Assembly (NCBI GenBank): GCA_021234535.1
Contig: CM037843.1
Location: 2,062,021 to 2,126,020, forward strand
Direction: 5' to 3'
Source: Stichopus chloronotus
Taxonomy: Eukaryota > Echinodermata > Holothuroidea > Aspidochirotida > Stichopodidae
Length of the DNA: 64,000 bases
The translations under genes were made by a program, and so were the position numbers. Every line of letters starts with the position of its first letter. Positions within the stretch are counted from its first letter, which is position 1. The notes beneath the pieces are model-generated. The model was not told where the DNA came from and ran no database searches. It saw nothing but the letters and a program-made list of their open reading frames with translations. This document shows positions 54,177-64,000 of this stretch, piece after piece.

Positions 54177-55611
54177 TGGGGATGCACCGGATATCCAGTC
54201 TGGCCAGACTTCCCAGCCAGACAGTGAAATAAAATCCAGTTCCAGCTGAACTTCTTTCAAAGTCCGGCCAGACTTTTTCCGACATTTTGTTACAGTTCTC
54301 TCACAAGAACATGTTGGTATAAATGTCAGGGAATCTCTTAAAGAATTCAAAAGGCAAGATATGAAAGGTTTAACAAAAAAAGTGTACAACACAGCAGTTA
54401 TATGTGAGATTCTGACGGCTTTAGTAACATGTTATAGTAAAGAAACAAAGTAAAAACAAAATAGATTGACTTTAGAACACAACTTACTTCAAGTCTTTCT
54501 TTCCTCCATATGTGTGTACATTCCCCTTTAAGGCTTTAATGCAACATGAAATCTATTGTACCCCATGTTTACTTTACTGCACTTGTATAAAAATCTGTTG
54601 GTATGTGTGCCATGGCCTCAAAAGCAGACTTTTCAAAGGACAGAAGAGTGTACAATTTCTTTTCATAAGTCAGATCTCAAAAATTAATACTGCAGGCTAA
54701 GAAGTTATCTTATTACTTCACATAATGCGTACTTAAGTAAATGTGATTAGTCTCAGAAATTATTAATACCCTGAATAAAATGTAATCTTTATATTTCATG
54801 CTAAAACTTTCTGTCATTGAGTTATTAAAAGTGAATTAAATTCAAAGTCTGATCTGAAGTGTTTTAGTCTGGACTAAAATCCACCACTTAGAGGACTTGG
54901 GCTTGGCCTAGACTGGGACAGTAGCTGGGAGTTGTTCAGTGAGAGGGGAGAACTAGATGGGGGAAAGGTTTCCAGTAGGGGGATGGGGTTAACAACTTTT
55001 GATGAGGAAGAACAGTGAGCTCAAAAGTTTAATTTTGATGAAAACATGGGTGGGGCAGTGATTTAGTGGATAGGTGCCCTGTCACAGGTCCCATAGCTAT
55101 GCCCTGGGCTTGGATCAAGAGACTCAACTAAACCATGTTAAAATTGTACACCACTGTAATTTCCTGCTTTGAAAAGATAAACCTGAAAAGCGCACACAAA
55201 TGGGGAATCACTTCACTTAGCAAAGACAGTTCTGAACTGTCTCTTTGTTATTTCATATAATGGCTGTAAAATATTTTCCACAAGATTCCAGACATTGGCA
55301 CTTAAAGTAGGGATGTCATGATTAGCAGCACACAATGGTAGTAGCCAGTTATAAGTTTGTGAAAGTTAATGTGGAAATAACTTAGTTGTAACTTACAGTA
55401 TCTGAAGCATAATTAATCTCGTACCCAGTGCTTAGGTCCTGTACATTCAGATGTTTCATTTTGAAATATATCTAGAAACCTTGTACAATTCCATTTTCTA
55501 AAAGTATTGTAAAACCCTGGTCCTGTCGACTTTATCTGGCTGGATTTCAGGTAAGATCTGGCCAAATCCAGTTTCTGCTGGATCTGAAAGTTAAGATCTG
55601 GTGCATCCCTA
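54177..55611. mobile_element. Non-autonomous hAT-type transposon, 1.4 kb
   Basis: Terminal inverted repeats T(G/A)GGGATGCACC lie at 54,177-54,188 and, inverted, at 55,600-55,611. They are flanked by 8-bp duplications AACTTAAA (54,169-54,176) and AAGTTAAA (55,612-55,619), 7 of 8 matching. Subterminal regions on both sides are rich in CTGG/CCAG words (TCCAGTCTGGCCAGAC on the left; ATCTGGCTGGATTT on the right). No transposase ORF is seen. A SINE-like sequence is nested at about 55,047-55,200. Confidence 0.85.
55047..55200 (+). mobile_element. tRNA-derived SINE-like sequence nested in a hAT element
   Basis: The sequence begins GGGTGGGGCAGTGATTTAGTG, resembling the 5' end and A box of tRNA-derived SINEs. 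About 45 bp later comes GGGCTTGGATCAAGAGACTC, a decayed B-box-like word. No clear tail or target duplication was found. Confidence 0.4.
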
Positions 55612-55619
55612 AAGTTAAA

Positions 55620-57219
55620 CCATTTACATCTACCGTACAAAGGCATTGTAATATTTCCTAAGGTTTGGAATTCAGATTTTATGACAGGCTTCATATTTTA
55701 TGATGGCGTGTGTGCCACTTTACTTGTTTCGCATAACATGGTTTGGAGCGGTGTTCTACAATTTCCTGGAAAAATATTGAAATAATCTATTTTTGAAAAA
55801 AAAAAATCGAAAGTTCCCCAAAAACTGAGATATAAATTGACTAAACAATTGGACATTTCGTGAAAATAGTTTGTCTTGGAAAGGTGAATAACCTTTGCAC
55901 CATTCTAAATCTAAGTCCCTTCTGAAACACAAAAAATTCAAGGGGTATGAGGAGAGGGGACACCTCCATGACTCCTACCCCAGGACAGTGGTCAGTGGCC
56001 CATTACATCACTATGTGGCACTTTATCAAAACCGAATTAAGGAAGCCTGTTTTATGAACTTTAACCCATGTGAATGCATTGAGCTGCTCTCTAACTGAAA
56101 GTATAAAACATATCTGCATTCGCTTCAAGATACTTAAATAGTTCTAACCCACTCACCCACCCACCCACTCACTCACCCACCCATCCTGAAGCGTTGATGT
56201 GAAAAGAGTTTAGCATTCCCATACACCACTGTATGCAGTACCAACTAGTTTGCTCTGGAGCATGAATAGAAGAACAAAGAAAATATGACAGTAGATGTGC
56301 AAGACAATGCAGGTGCAACAGCTAAAAAGTGCTTTCAACAAATAAAGATAAGGAACATGTAATGAAGACTACAAAGATACTGAGAAGTTGGAAATGAAGT
56401 TTTTATGTGAGAAAAAAATGAAATCCATGCCTTTCTTATACAAGGGACGTAGAAATACAAACTATACCAGGAATGCAATCAGATATACCAAAACTCATGT
56501 GATTAGATATTTTGCTAAGTTTCAGCAGCAAGGTTAATTACGATTTACGAAGTTCTTGTGGTTTTTGATTGACAAGGGTTTGTCATGAAGTTACTGTTTT
56601 ATCCATTACTCCATTAGGTAAAGTATGCACAAGAACTTTGGGCATTTATAATGGGTGTCACCAGAGAGAGCCCCCTCAGACCTCCTCCCTCCCCCACTTG
56701 TCTACTAACTGAGGTTTGGAGGAGTGTTTTAGAGGTTTATGTTGAACAGTACTATCTTCTCTAAGAGTTTCTTGAAAGCTTTGTTGCCTCTGTGTGAACA
56801 TAATGAAACTAGAATCAACAGAATGTTAGTTCATAGACAGACAAGATAACTTTGCAGGTCTTCAAAGATATAAGGTTCAGGTATCTACATTTATGTACTG
56901 TAAGTTTGCAAATTTATGGCTCCACTAGTTTACTTGTGAACCACATAGATATAACAGACTTCCATTTTCTGTTGGTTGTGCAAAGCAAAAGTTGTCTGTG
57001 CCATAGACAAGCAACATGTACAGAGAGCAAAGTCAACAAGAGGATTAACAACTTGATTGAAAACAATCAGTTGGCGACCCAACACAATGATCATAATAAG
57101 GGAACATTTTTTCTACCTACAAAAACTAAAGAGACTACATTATCTTGCAATAGCATAATTACAAGCTAGAACGTGACACATTTGACACACATGCCCGCAC
57201 ACACAGTGTGTAAACTTCA
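55620..57219. other. 3' flank of the minus-strand gene, no other gene seen
   Basis: Probably 3' UTR close to 57,219, then non-coding sequence with a CCCACTCACCCACC repeat at about 56,150-56,185. No confident polyadenylation signal could be placed. Confidence 0.5.
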
Positions 57220-57362
57220 CTACTTCGACATGTTCATCTCTTTCATTCGTTTCTGGGCAATCCTTCTTTGCTTATTTCTTTCGTTGAAAACTTTGGTTTT
57301 AATAGTTATCCAATCTAGCTTTACTCCATGTTTTGATTTGAAATCTTCAATTTGTTGGCGAC
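57220..57362 (-). CDS. Terminal coding exon of minus-strand gene, second half of a Myb/SANT-like C-terminal domain
   Basis: On the minus strand a pyrimidine-rich stretch ending TTTCAG precedes an exon of 143 nt that finishes at a TAG (57,222-57,220). Completing the split codon from the previous exon gives S-R-Q-Q, and the exon then codes a charged segment ending in a very basic tail (KTKVFNERNKQRR, later KRMKEMNMSK). Together with the exon at 57,951-57,856 it forms a W...F..YI...LP....I..F......W..IK..V.N pattern. I recall this helix-turn-helix-like, Myb/SANT-like C-terminal module from uncharacterised proteins of fish and marine invertebrates. Nuclear DNA binding is an inference. Phase 1 at the acceptor agrees with every other intron of this gene. 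Confidence 0.7.
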
Positions 57363-57855
57363 CTGAAATAAAAACAAAAACAATAATACATTCGAGTAAC
57401 AACTCACGGAGTCTTAACAACTGATGCCAAACTTTGCCTATAAAACTTCTGAACTTGGAAGATGGAAGCTATCAAAAGCACGGTTCCCACATTTTAAGAA
57501 ACTCATTTGGTATTTTGGAGAAAATTTTGCAGTTGTTTCCTGACCAGAGTCTAACCGTTTTGGAAAATTGAGAAGTAAGTGTGAATAACAATGCATGACT
57601 TTGCCCTTTCAGGCAAAGTAAAATGTTTTTGTTGATTGTGGTGTTCAGAAACGAGCAGAAAAGGTGAAAATGCCTGCTGTATTGAGTCATGCAAGTCTAA
57701 TACCTCACTATTGCATACCTTGTAAATCTTCAGGATGTGATTATGTTGTACTTTCAACACAATGAAAACTCAAATTATCACGACTGTCCACTACAGTATG
57801 TACATGCAATCAGTGCCTAATGCACTTTGTAGAAGCAAAAAGAAATATATCTTAC

Positions 57856-57951
57856 TGGGTAGTTTTCTGGCAATATCCCCCTCAATATACTCCTTGAACT
57901 CACTTAGTACCATTTGTGTGTCACATACATTCCACTGAATGTATTTCCTCC
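57856..57951 (-). CDS. Internal coding exon of minus-strand gene, first half of a Myb/SANT-like domain
   Basis: This is a 96-nt exon on the minus strand between a TTCTTCTCTAG acceptor and a GTAAGA donor, phase 1 at both ends. It codes G-RKYIQWNVCD, then MVLSEFKEYIEGDIARKLP. The Trp, the F..YI and the LP are the spaced hydrophobic positions that start the Myb/SANT-like module finished by the exon at 57,362-57,220. The upstream neighbour in the transcript is the repeated acidic/basic exon at 59,271-59,179; a 934-bp transposon lies in the intron between them. The phase agreement across three exons and the uninterrupted reading frame are the main reasons for calling this a real gene rather than a chance ORF. 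Confidence 0.7.
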
Positions 57952-58121
57952 CTAGAGAAGAAAACAACAACCAGAACGCAAAATGCATTGTGATGACATA
58001 ACCAGAGGTTTAATTTAATTTAAAGCACTGAAACCCAAAATACTTAGGTCTCACTCAGGGAAAGCAGTACAATACAAATGGGGAGGGATTTGCACAGAAT
58101 TAAAAGTAGTTCCACTGGTTA

Positions 58122-59055
58122 CAGACCTGCCAACATTTTGAGATGACTCTCAGGGAGGTTTATCACGGGACCCAGTAATCACCATCCTGGGGAGGGATGC
58201 CTTAGATACAAAATGGCAAGATTTGAAATGAACACATGTTTTCATTTTAATTATTCATTCTCAGCCAACATTTTGGAAGTCTACACTCAGTGACAGTAGG
58301 CCATTTCAAATGGCAGGATATAGCCTACACATGCACTTTGAATCTAAGGTGGCCTAGCTGTATTAAACCTATGTTAGACTAGACCTTCCTTAGGCCTAAT
58401 TTGCACAGTCACAATATCAATGTGACCAGTATTTAACCCTACCAAAACTGATTTTTCATGACTAAAATCATTTATCATCTGATAAATACGATCATTAAAT
58501 ATCCTACCGATCACAGAGATCAGATTTCAGCACCGCTGTGGAAATGCACGTGGAATTTGCCACAGCAGTGACATGCGGCAAAGATATCCACGTTGTGTCT
58601 GCCATACTTCTTGTATGTGTGCAGATTGTACAGCTTATGGAAGTTCCATAACAGCTGCTGATGCATGGCCCATGTTGCTACAGTGTGTTCGTGTACATAC
58701 ACAACGTTGCTAGCAGTAGCTGTTCTGTCCAGCGGACTTAACACAGAATTTATCAGGAAAAACAATGTTCAACATACATATAGACTACCAAATGCTGGGT
58801 TACTTAAAACTCTACGTGTGTAAGTAAACTTCATACAACAGCGCGTTCAATAAAATACATTGTGCTAGTAACATGCAAGTTACAGCCAAGGGATATCAGA
58901 AAAATACTTTTTTTTTTGTTGTTTAGTGGGTACAAAAATTAATGTTGGAACCTTCTTTCCAGAAAATCAGGAGGATTTTATGTACGGCCGTAAGGCAGGA
59001 GTTTGAACTATTTTCCGAGATCCTCCCGGCAGAATCGGGAGGGTTGGCAGGTCTG
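58122..59055. mobile_element. TIR transposon (MITE-like) within an intron of the minus-strand gene
   Basis: This 934-bp element has inverted termini CAGACCTGCCAAC / GTTGGCAGGTCTG and is flanked by perfect TGGTTA repeats (58,116-58,121; 59,056-59,061). Subterminal sequence has CTCAGGGAGG on the left and CCTCCCGGCAGAATCGGGAG on the right. The 6-bp flank is not the 8 bp of hAT, so the superfamily is left open. An 81-codon minus-strand ORF inside (58,765-58,520) matches nothing I recognise. Confidence 0.75.
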
Positions 59056-59178
59056 TGGTTAAAACAATAACATATACCAGAGAATATTGATATTTGACCC
59101 ATCCACAAGCATACATACTCTTCTTCAGTGAAGAACATTAAAAGGGCATGAACTTTCATTACTAATTGAACTATTTAC

Positions 59179-59271
59179 CTGCTGGTTTGGAACGAAGCTT
59201 CTTTTTGGATGCCTTCCCATTGCCTCTGATATTTTCACAGTAGTCATCATCTGTATCACTTCCAGAAGAAT
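59179..59271 (-). CDS. Repeated coding exon, copy C (3'-most of three), Ser/Asp-rich then Lys-rich linker
   Basis: This 93-nt exon has phase 1 at both ends, with acceptor CTACCAG and donor GCAG/GTAAAT. With the split Asp codon it reads DSSGSDTDDDYCENIR followed by GNGKASKKKLRSKPA. The peptide switches from Ser/Asp-rich acidic to Lys-rich basic, as in a flexible linker or nuclear-localisation-like segment; no known domain is recognised. It is the last of three tandem copies (A at 59,771-59,679; B at 59,531-59,440) in a segment repeated every 240-260 bp, introns included. It splices in frame both from copy A and into the Myb/SANT-like exon. Confidence 0.7.
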
Positions 59272-59439
59272 CTGGTAGGACAGTGGGAGAGTCAACAGAT
59301 TAAGATAAGATACATTTAACAGATGATACATTAACAGTATTTAACACTACAGTAACTGTAAATAAGCTTTGCATGTTAATATTGTAAAACTTCACTAAAT
59401 GTCTCTTGACTCTGTTACACTACTTATTAAACTGTTTAC

Positions 59440-59531
59440 CTGCTGACTTGGTATGAAGCATCTTCTTGGATGTCTTCCCATTGTGTCTGATATTTTCGCA
59501 AAGTCATCGTCCAAATCAATTCCAGAAGAAT
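59440..59531 (-). pseudogene. Repeated coding exon, copy B, one-base deletion
   Basis: This is the middle copy of the triplicated exon. Acceptor (CTACCAG) and donor (GCAG/GTAAAC) are intact, but the exon is 92 nt instead of 93. The missing base lies where copies A and C read TACTGTGAA and this one reads TTTGCGAAA. No stop occurs inside it, but including it shifts the next exon (C) into another open frame and then meets TAA in the Myb/SANT-like exon. Skipping it keeps the frame, because A and C are both phase 1-1. It is either a decayed duplicate normally skipped, an alternative exon giving a truncated protein, or an assembly error; sequence alone cannot decide. Confidence 0.65.
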
Positions 59532-59678
59532 CTGGTAGGACAGTGGGAAAGTCAACAGATTAAGATAAGATACATTTAAAAGCATTAAACACTAGAGTAA
59601 CTGTAAATATGCATTGTATGTTAATATTGTAAAACTTCACTGTCTCTGGACTGTTACACTACTGATTAAACTGTTTAC

Positions 59679-59771
59679 CTGCTGATGTGGTATGAAGCTT
59701 CTTCTTGGATGCATTCTCATTGCGTCGGATATTTTCACAGTATTCATCGCCTGAATCATTTCCAGAAGAAT
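59679..59771 (-). CDS. Repeated coding exon, copy A (5'-most of three seen)
   Basis: This 93-nt phase 1-1 exon with acceptor CTACCAG and donor GCAG/GTAAAC reads DSSGNDSGDEYCENIRR then NENASKKKLHTTSA. It matches copy C along its whole length with substitutions that keep the acidic-to-basic character and the YCENIR core, which suggests it is still under coding constraint. Flanking intron sequence (CACTGTCCTACCAG upstream; GTAAACAG-TTTAATCAG downstream) is shared with the other copies, so the whole genomic segment was duplicated, not only the exon. I could not identify the preceding exon; it may lie between here and the right edge or beyond. Confidence 0.65.
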
Positions 59772-59870
59772 CTGGTAGGACAGTGGGAGAATCAACAGAT
59801 TAGGGGATACATTTAACAGTATTTAACATTACTGTAAATATGTTTTGTATAGTACATTAACATCACAGCA

Positions 59871-61335
59871 GTAATTTGATTTTAAGAATGATTCCATGGT
59901 AAATGAAAAGAGGTTATATAATCACATCCACAAAATACAGCTTGGTCTTCCTACAGTATCTGCAGGGTATTCACAATGGAAAATTATCACACCATTTTTT
60001 AAGATCTTAAAAAATTGGTGTAATAGTTCGTCTGATACTTTCATATTTTCTTCACAACAAATCTTTAACCTTTGAAGATGCAAATAACTGACAACAGCAT
60101 GTCTTTATTTAATATATCACAGTTTGACCATAATGTTGTAAATAGCATAATGAAAGAGCATACTGACAACTGCAAAGTTTTATGCAGCAGTATTTCTTGG
60201 ATGGATTTGTACTAATTCACTGGACATTTCCATTTTGATCTTCACTCAATAAATCGTTTCACTGCATGTATACAGCAATAATAGGAGTAAACATCAGGTG
60301 CAGAAACAGAAATGGAAGATTGCACATGGATTTTATCACAACATATGAATTGCAGATCTACTTTCAAATGGGCACCTTTGTGAATAGATACGGTGTTAAT
60401 GATTACGTTAGCACACATTTTCATTAAATTCCACTTTCTACCATGCATGAACAACAATTTTGAGAAACCAGGACATGTTCTATCCCTTCATATGAAACAC
60501 CTGAAGGAGAAAAGTTTGTATATGATGACTCACAGTGAGTAATTGATGCACTTTAAGAATGAGATATGGACTTCAGTTGATGAGTGTGAGGTCCACGTGC
60601 AACATACTGTACAAACAACTGGCACACTATCTGCACTGTATAACAAACATGCAAATGGATTAAGGGGATAAGATACAGTATGGCCTTCAGCACTGATGCA
60701 ATCATGCAAGTACACTTTCAACTACTGTACCAAAGTACTGTAAACATTAGGAGAACATTTAACATTTGCAGACACATTAACAGACATGCAATGCATTTGA
60801 AAGATTTGATACTGTGCAGTATGTAGTGGGTTATTCACCAGAGTTGTGGCTCAACTGACTTAAAAAATTCACTTTTTTTTCTATATGTAGTCTACTGTAG
60901 TATAGTGGGAAAAAAAATCTGAAATTTGTAGTGAAATTGGAAAACTGGAAATTTTGCATGTGTTTATTAAAAAGTTTAACACTCACATACAACGAGAGAT
61001 GAAGCATGCATGTACATGCACTTACATTTGGGGGATACAGCAAGATAATGCCTGATCATTCATACATTTTGAGAACTGCACATGCAGTATACACTGCATT
61101 TATAGACATGGGATGCAAATTTGAAAGATGACATGTATGGCCAGGTTTCATTTTTCATCTTTCATCTACGGTACTGTACAGCAGGTAGCATGAAGAGTAC
61201 TGTACATGTGCTGTGCTGTATGTTAAAAGAACTCTATACTTGAATGTAAGGAAATTAGAGAAAGATGAGACATAAACATGAATAGTTTACATTGAAGGGT
61301 ACATACTGTATACTCCCTATAGCTAGAGAAGAATG
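59871..61335. other. No exon recognised; expected upstream side of the minus-strand gene
   Basis: The exon before copy A should lie at higher coordinates, but no splice-bounded phase-1 exon could be picked out. A 71-codon minus-strand ORF (60,457-60,242) has no supporting splice sites. Confidence 0.45.
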
Positions 61336-61735
61336 ATTCCTTCAGTATCTATATATATATATGTACACTTTGAACTGACTAACATTAGGAGTACATATAC
61401 ACAGTATGTATACACTGTACTTATAGGTCTACATGGATTCCTTCAGTACAGTATCTATATATGTACACTTTGAACTGACTAACATTAGGAGTACATATAC
61501 ACAGTATGTATACACTGTACTTATAAGTCTACATGGATTCCCTCAGTACAGTATCTATATATATATGTGTACACTTTGAACTGACTAACATTAGGAGTAC
61601 ATATTACACAGTATGTATACACTGTACTTATAGGTCTACATGGATTCCTTCAGTACAGTATCTATATATATATGTACACTTTGAACTGACTAACATTAGG
61701 AGTACATATACACAGTATGTATACACTGTACTTTA
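61336..61735 (+). repeat. Tandem array, about 104-bp unit, four copies
   Basis: Four units share TTCAGTA...TATCTATATA, TTTGAACTGACTAACATTAG, GAGTACATA, CAGTATGTATACACTGTACT and TCTACATGGATTCC. The common word TGAACTGACT starts at 61,371, 61,471, 61,577 and 61,682. Unit length differs mainly by the internal (TA)n run. Confidence 0.9.
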
Positions 61736-61736
61736 A

Positions 61737-61815
61737 GGCTGTGACCGTTAGTAAAAAATTGGAAACCGGTTTTGGTGGCCGTGAAAACCGGTTTTTAAAT
61801 CAAAACCGGTTTTTT
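61737..61815 (+). repeat. Cluster of AAACCGGTTTT motifs
   Basis: Directly after the tandem array, AAACCGGTTTT-type palindromic words occur three times in about 65 bp. Such motifs are common in the subterminal parts of hAT elements, and GGCTGTGACCGTTAG just before them could be a decayed terminus. No second end was found. Confidence 0.5.
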
Positions 61816-64000
61816 CAAAATCTACTCTGACCATATGCATAACGCACTTACGTACGCACACGGAGTTCTTTATTGTAGTTCACGTACGTACACTGTATTA
61901 GGCGCCACAGGTTATGACAACAAGCGTCTATCTTCTTCTCCTACAGACAGAGGAATAACGATGTTTTGTTTTATAACACAAGAGAAAAAATATTGACTAC
62001 AAATACAAGTTTTTCTTTTGTTCTACATACTTATTTGTTAGAACTTACAGTAGTTTCCTTCGATCTTCAGTGACTTGTTATGGTAACGAAACCATTCTTT
62101 CAAGAACTAACACTTGTCATACGTACACGGTACACAGATTAACATTAAAATGTCTCTACGTACGGCAGCTTCCTAAATGGCCGTAGGGCCTGCTAGTACT
62201 AAGGCTACTATGCTTCTTGCAGCGCAAATTAGCACCTCTGAATTCTGAACGATTATGTGAAGATCAAATCAATATTAATGTCTGAGAAGAGAAATGGCTA
62301 GGCCTAAAATATATAAGCTGTCGTACTTCTTTATTACTACAGAAATCACAACTATCAAAACGTGTACAATATATATTCAGTGCCACTGCCCCGTAGCTCA
62401 CCGCTTACAGCAAGTTCAGAGAACAGAACATACAGCTGAGGCTGGGTGTGACCATATTGGAGTGCGCTATAACACAGTACACAGTACTGGAATAATACAG
62501 CTTGACTGAGCCACTCCGCAAGCAAACAGTACAGTACATACACCAAACTTCGCGCACTGCCAAACTTCGCGCATCCCTAAAAAATAAGCCCTAAAATTCG
62601 ATGACCTAACTAGCTGGACAAATTTTTTACTATAATGCCTTGAAATGACTGAAAAGAAACCTAACACACTGTTTATTTAATCGCCCTTGTCTGATTAGTC
62701 ATCTTTACAGTGCTGCATTTGCATAGGTGAGGTAGGCTAGGCCTAGAGCATCCTATTCGCAGTTTCCGCCGAATGTTACAAATTTTCCAGTTATGATTTT
62801 GACTCTTCAATGGATTTTATCCTAACCATTCTTGTTGCTAGCTTGTTCCCATGTGTTCACACAATCTTGCATTTCATAATTATAATCATAATGGAATGGA
62901 TCGTACAACACCAAAGCTGAATGAGCTTCATGAAAATTAATCTAATAAGTACTAAACTGATGAGAGAAGAAATCAGCGTACCAGGCTTAAGAAGTTAGAA
63001 CTGCAAAGTTTTGAGACTAATCAATCACAAAGTTACGCAGTGACATGAGCATGCGCGTGCGGGCGAAGGCACCCGTAGAGACTTTGAAGAAGTGGCAAGA
63101 AAACCTGTAGGCTTACGGGAAATTCAGCTATCAAGGCAACAAAGAAATTATTTTATGTTCCCCTTTTCGGGATTTGGAGTATCTCCAGGGGGATCCAGGT
63201 TATTATTTTAACTCCTATTTTTTTAACTGTTCGTAGCATTCCCTTCTAAATTAAACTACACGTATTTCCCTTTTTCACATATATAAGTGCTTAGTGCTTT
63301 CTGTTAAGTGTGTATTCGAATGACCAATGAACTTCCATGATTTAATTGCTCTTCCTGTATATTGAAACATTTCACCTGTTTACTTCTTTAGTGTGCAGCT
63401 CACTCGCGTTGGTGATAATACTTGCTTCATGAATTTTAAGTTTGTACGATTCTATTGGTTCAGATAGGTCATGTGACAGAAACATTTTTCTGAGAATGAA
63501 GACATGACAGCGACAGCCCACAGCTTAGCATACACGGACCTTCGTACAACATAACACTAACGTACACTAGTGTGAATGCCAGTGTGTTGTACTGCCAAAG
63601 ACTGCATGCTGTTGTCACACATCTTCTCACATACAGCCAAGCCTATGGAGCTAACGTGACTTACGATAAATCCTTCATGTTCATAAACACTTCTGCAATC
63701 GTGCCCAAAAACCAGTCCACATGGGATCAGAGAATACTAGGCTAAAATAAAATGAGGTTGGTACAAGGGAGAATAACAAATTGATAAGAAGCATTGTTAC
63801 GTTGCTAGATTTTATTTTGCTCACATCTAGATAATGATCCTAATGATTACAAGGCTAATGCCATAGGGCTAGGGGAACCGCCACTGTGCCGCGGCGGCGA
63901 CTGAAAATTATTTTGAATAAGAATTCGCACAACTGTTGGTCAAAAGTTAAACAGAAACTCAAGTTTTTCGACACATCCTTCAACACACCAGCAATAAGTA
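61816..64000. other. No gene seen
   Basis: Non-coding, with a short direct repeat (CCAAACTTCGCGCA twice at 62,542-62,575) and a small GC-richer patch at about 63,045-63,075. Confidence 0.5.

Larger units (their letters stand above)
59173..59870 (-). repeat. Tandem genomic triplication (240-260 bp units) containing one exon each
   Basis: Three consecutive units carry the same exon plus flanking intron. Exon starts lie at 59,271, 59,531 and 59,771, giving spacings of 260 and 240. Shared intron words include GACAGTGGGAGAGTCAACAG, ATACATTTAACAG, and TGTTACACTAC before each donor. The rightmost unit fades out at about 59,870. Confidence 0.85.

Noticed and set aside
57173..57424. 83-codon plus-strand ORF
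   Set aside because: It is the antisense shadow of the terminal exon at 57,362-57,220.

Overview
The window is AT-rich animal nuclear DNA. It is mostly non-coding, with only a few short coding exons bounded by GT-AG splice sites. Supporting signs are long simple repeats, a CR1/L2/Daphne-like non-LTR retroelement, hAT-type non-autonomous transposons with target-site duplications, and a rhodopsin-family receptor exon interrupted inside its DRY motif. Nothing is prokaryotic: there are no operons and no dense coding. The receptor and the repeat styles fit a marine invertebrate deuterostome, possibly an echinoderm, but I cannot prove the species from sequence alone.

Layout: 1-11,870 is non-coding apart from two short palindromic MITEs (about 6.8 and 9.0 kb), a small minisatellite and microsatellites. 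11,871-14,482 is repeat-dense: a roughly 340-bp dispersed repeat arranged in tandem, a second roughly 175-bp duplicated repeat, and one copy of an element whose longer, inverted copy lies at 19,395-20,760. 20.8-39.5 kb holds no gene I can support; it contains an inverted repeat at 24.7-25.1 kb, a trinucleotide repeat field at 28.5-28.9 kb, a decayed reverse-transcriptase remnant at 31.0 kb and a long (TA)n(TG)n tract at 33.2 kb. 39.6-41.2 kb is a 5'-truncated, frameshifted LINE on the minus strand.

Two real genes are visible. On the plus strand, 47,249-47,685 is the first coding exon of a class A GPCR (N-terminus through TM3, ending inside the Arg codon of DRY). No exon for TM4-TM7 could be found to its right. 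On the minus strand, 59,771-57,220 is the 3' end of a multi-exon gene whose introns are all phase 1. It ends in a Myb/SANT-like C-terminal domain. Just upstream is a tandem triplication of one 93-nt exon; the middle copy has lost one base, so including it would shift the frame and lead to an early stop.

The 50-62 kb part is rich in DNA transposons: a hAT/Charlie-like end at 50.6 kb, a hAT MITE built from GAGTC-type motifs with a perfect 8-bp duplication (52,119-53,095), a second hAT element with a nested SINE-like sequence (54,177-55,611), a 934-bp TIR element sitting in an intron of the minus-strand gene (58,122-59,055), and a roughly 104-bp tandem array (61.3-61.7 kb). I found no coherent new multi-gene system. 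The most interesting items are the exon triplication with one broken copy and the transposons with unusual internal repeat architecture.
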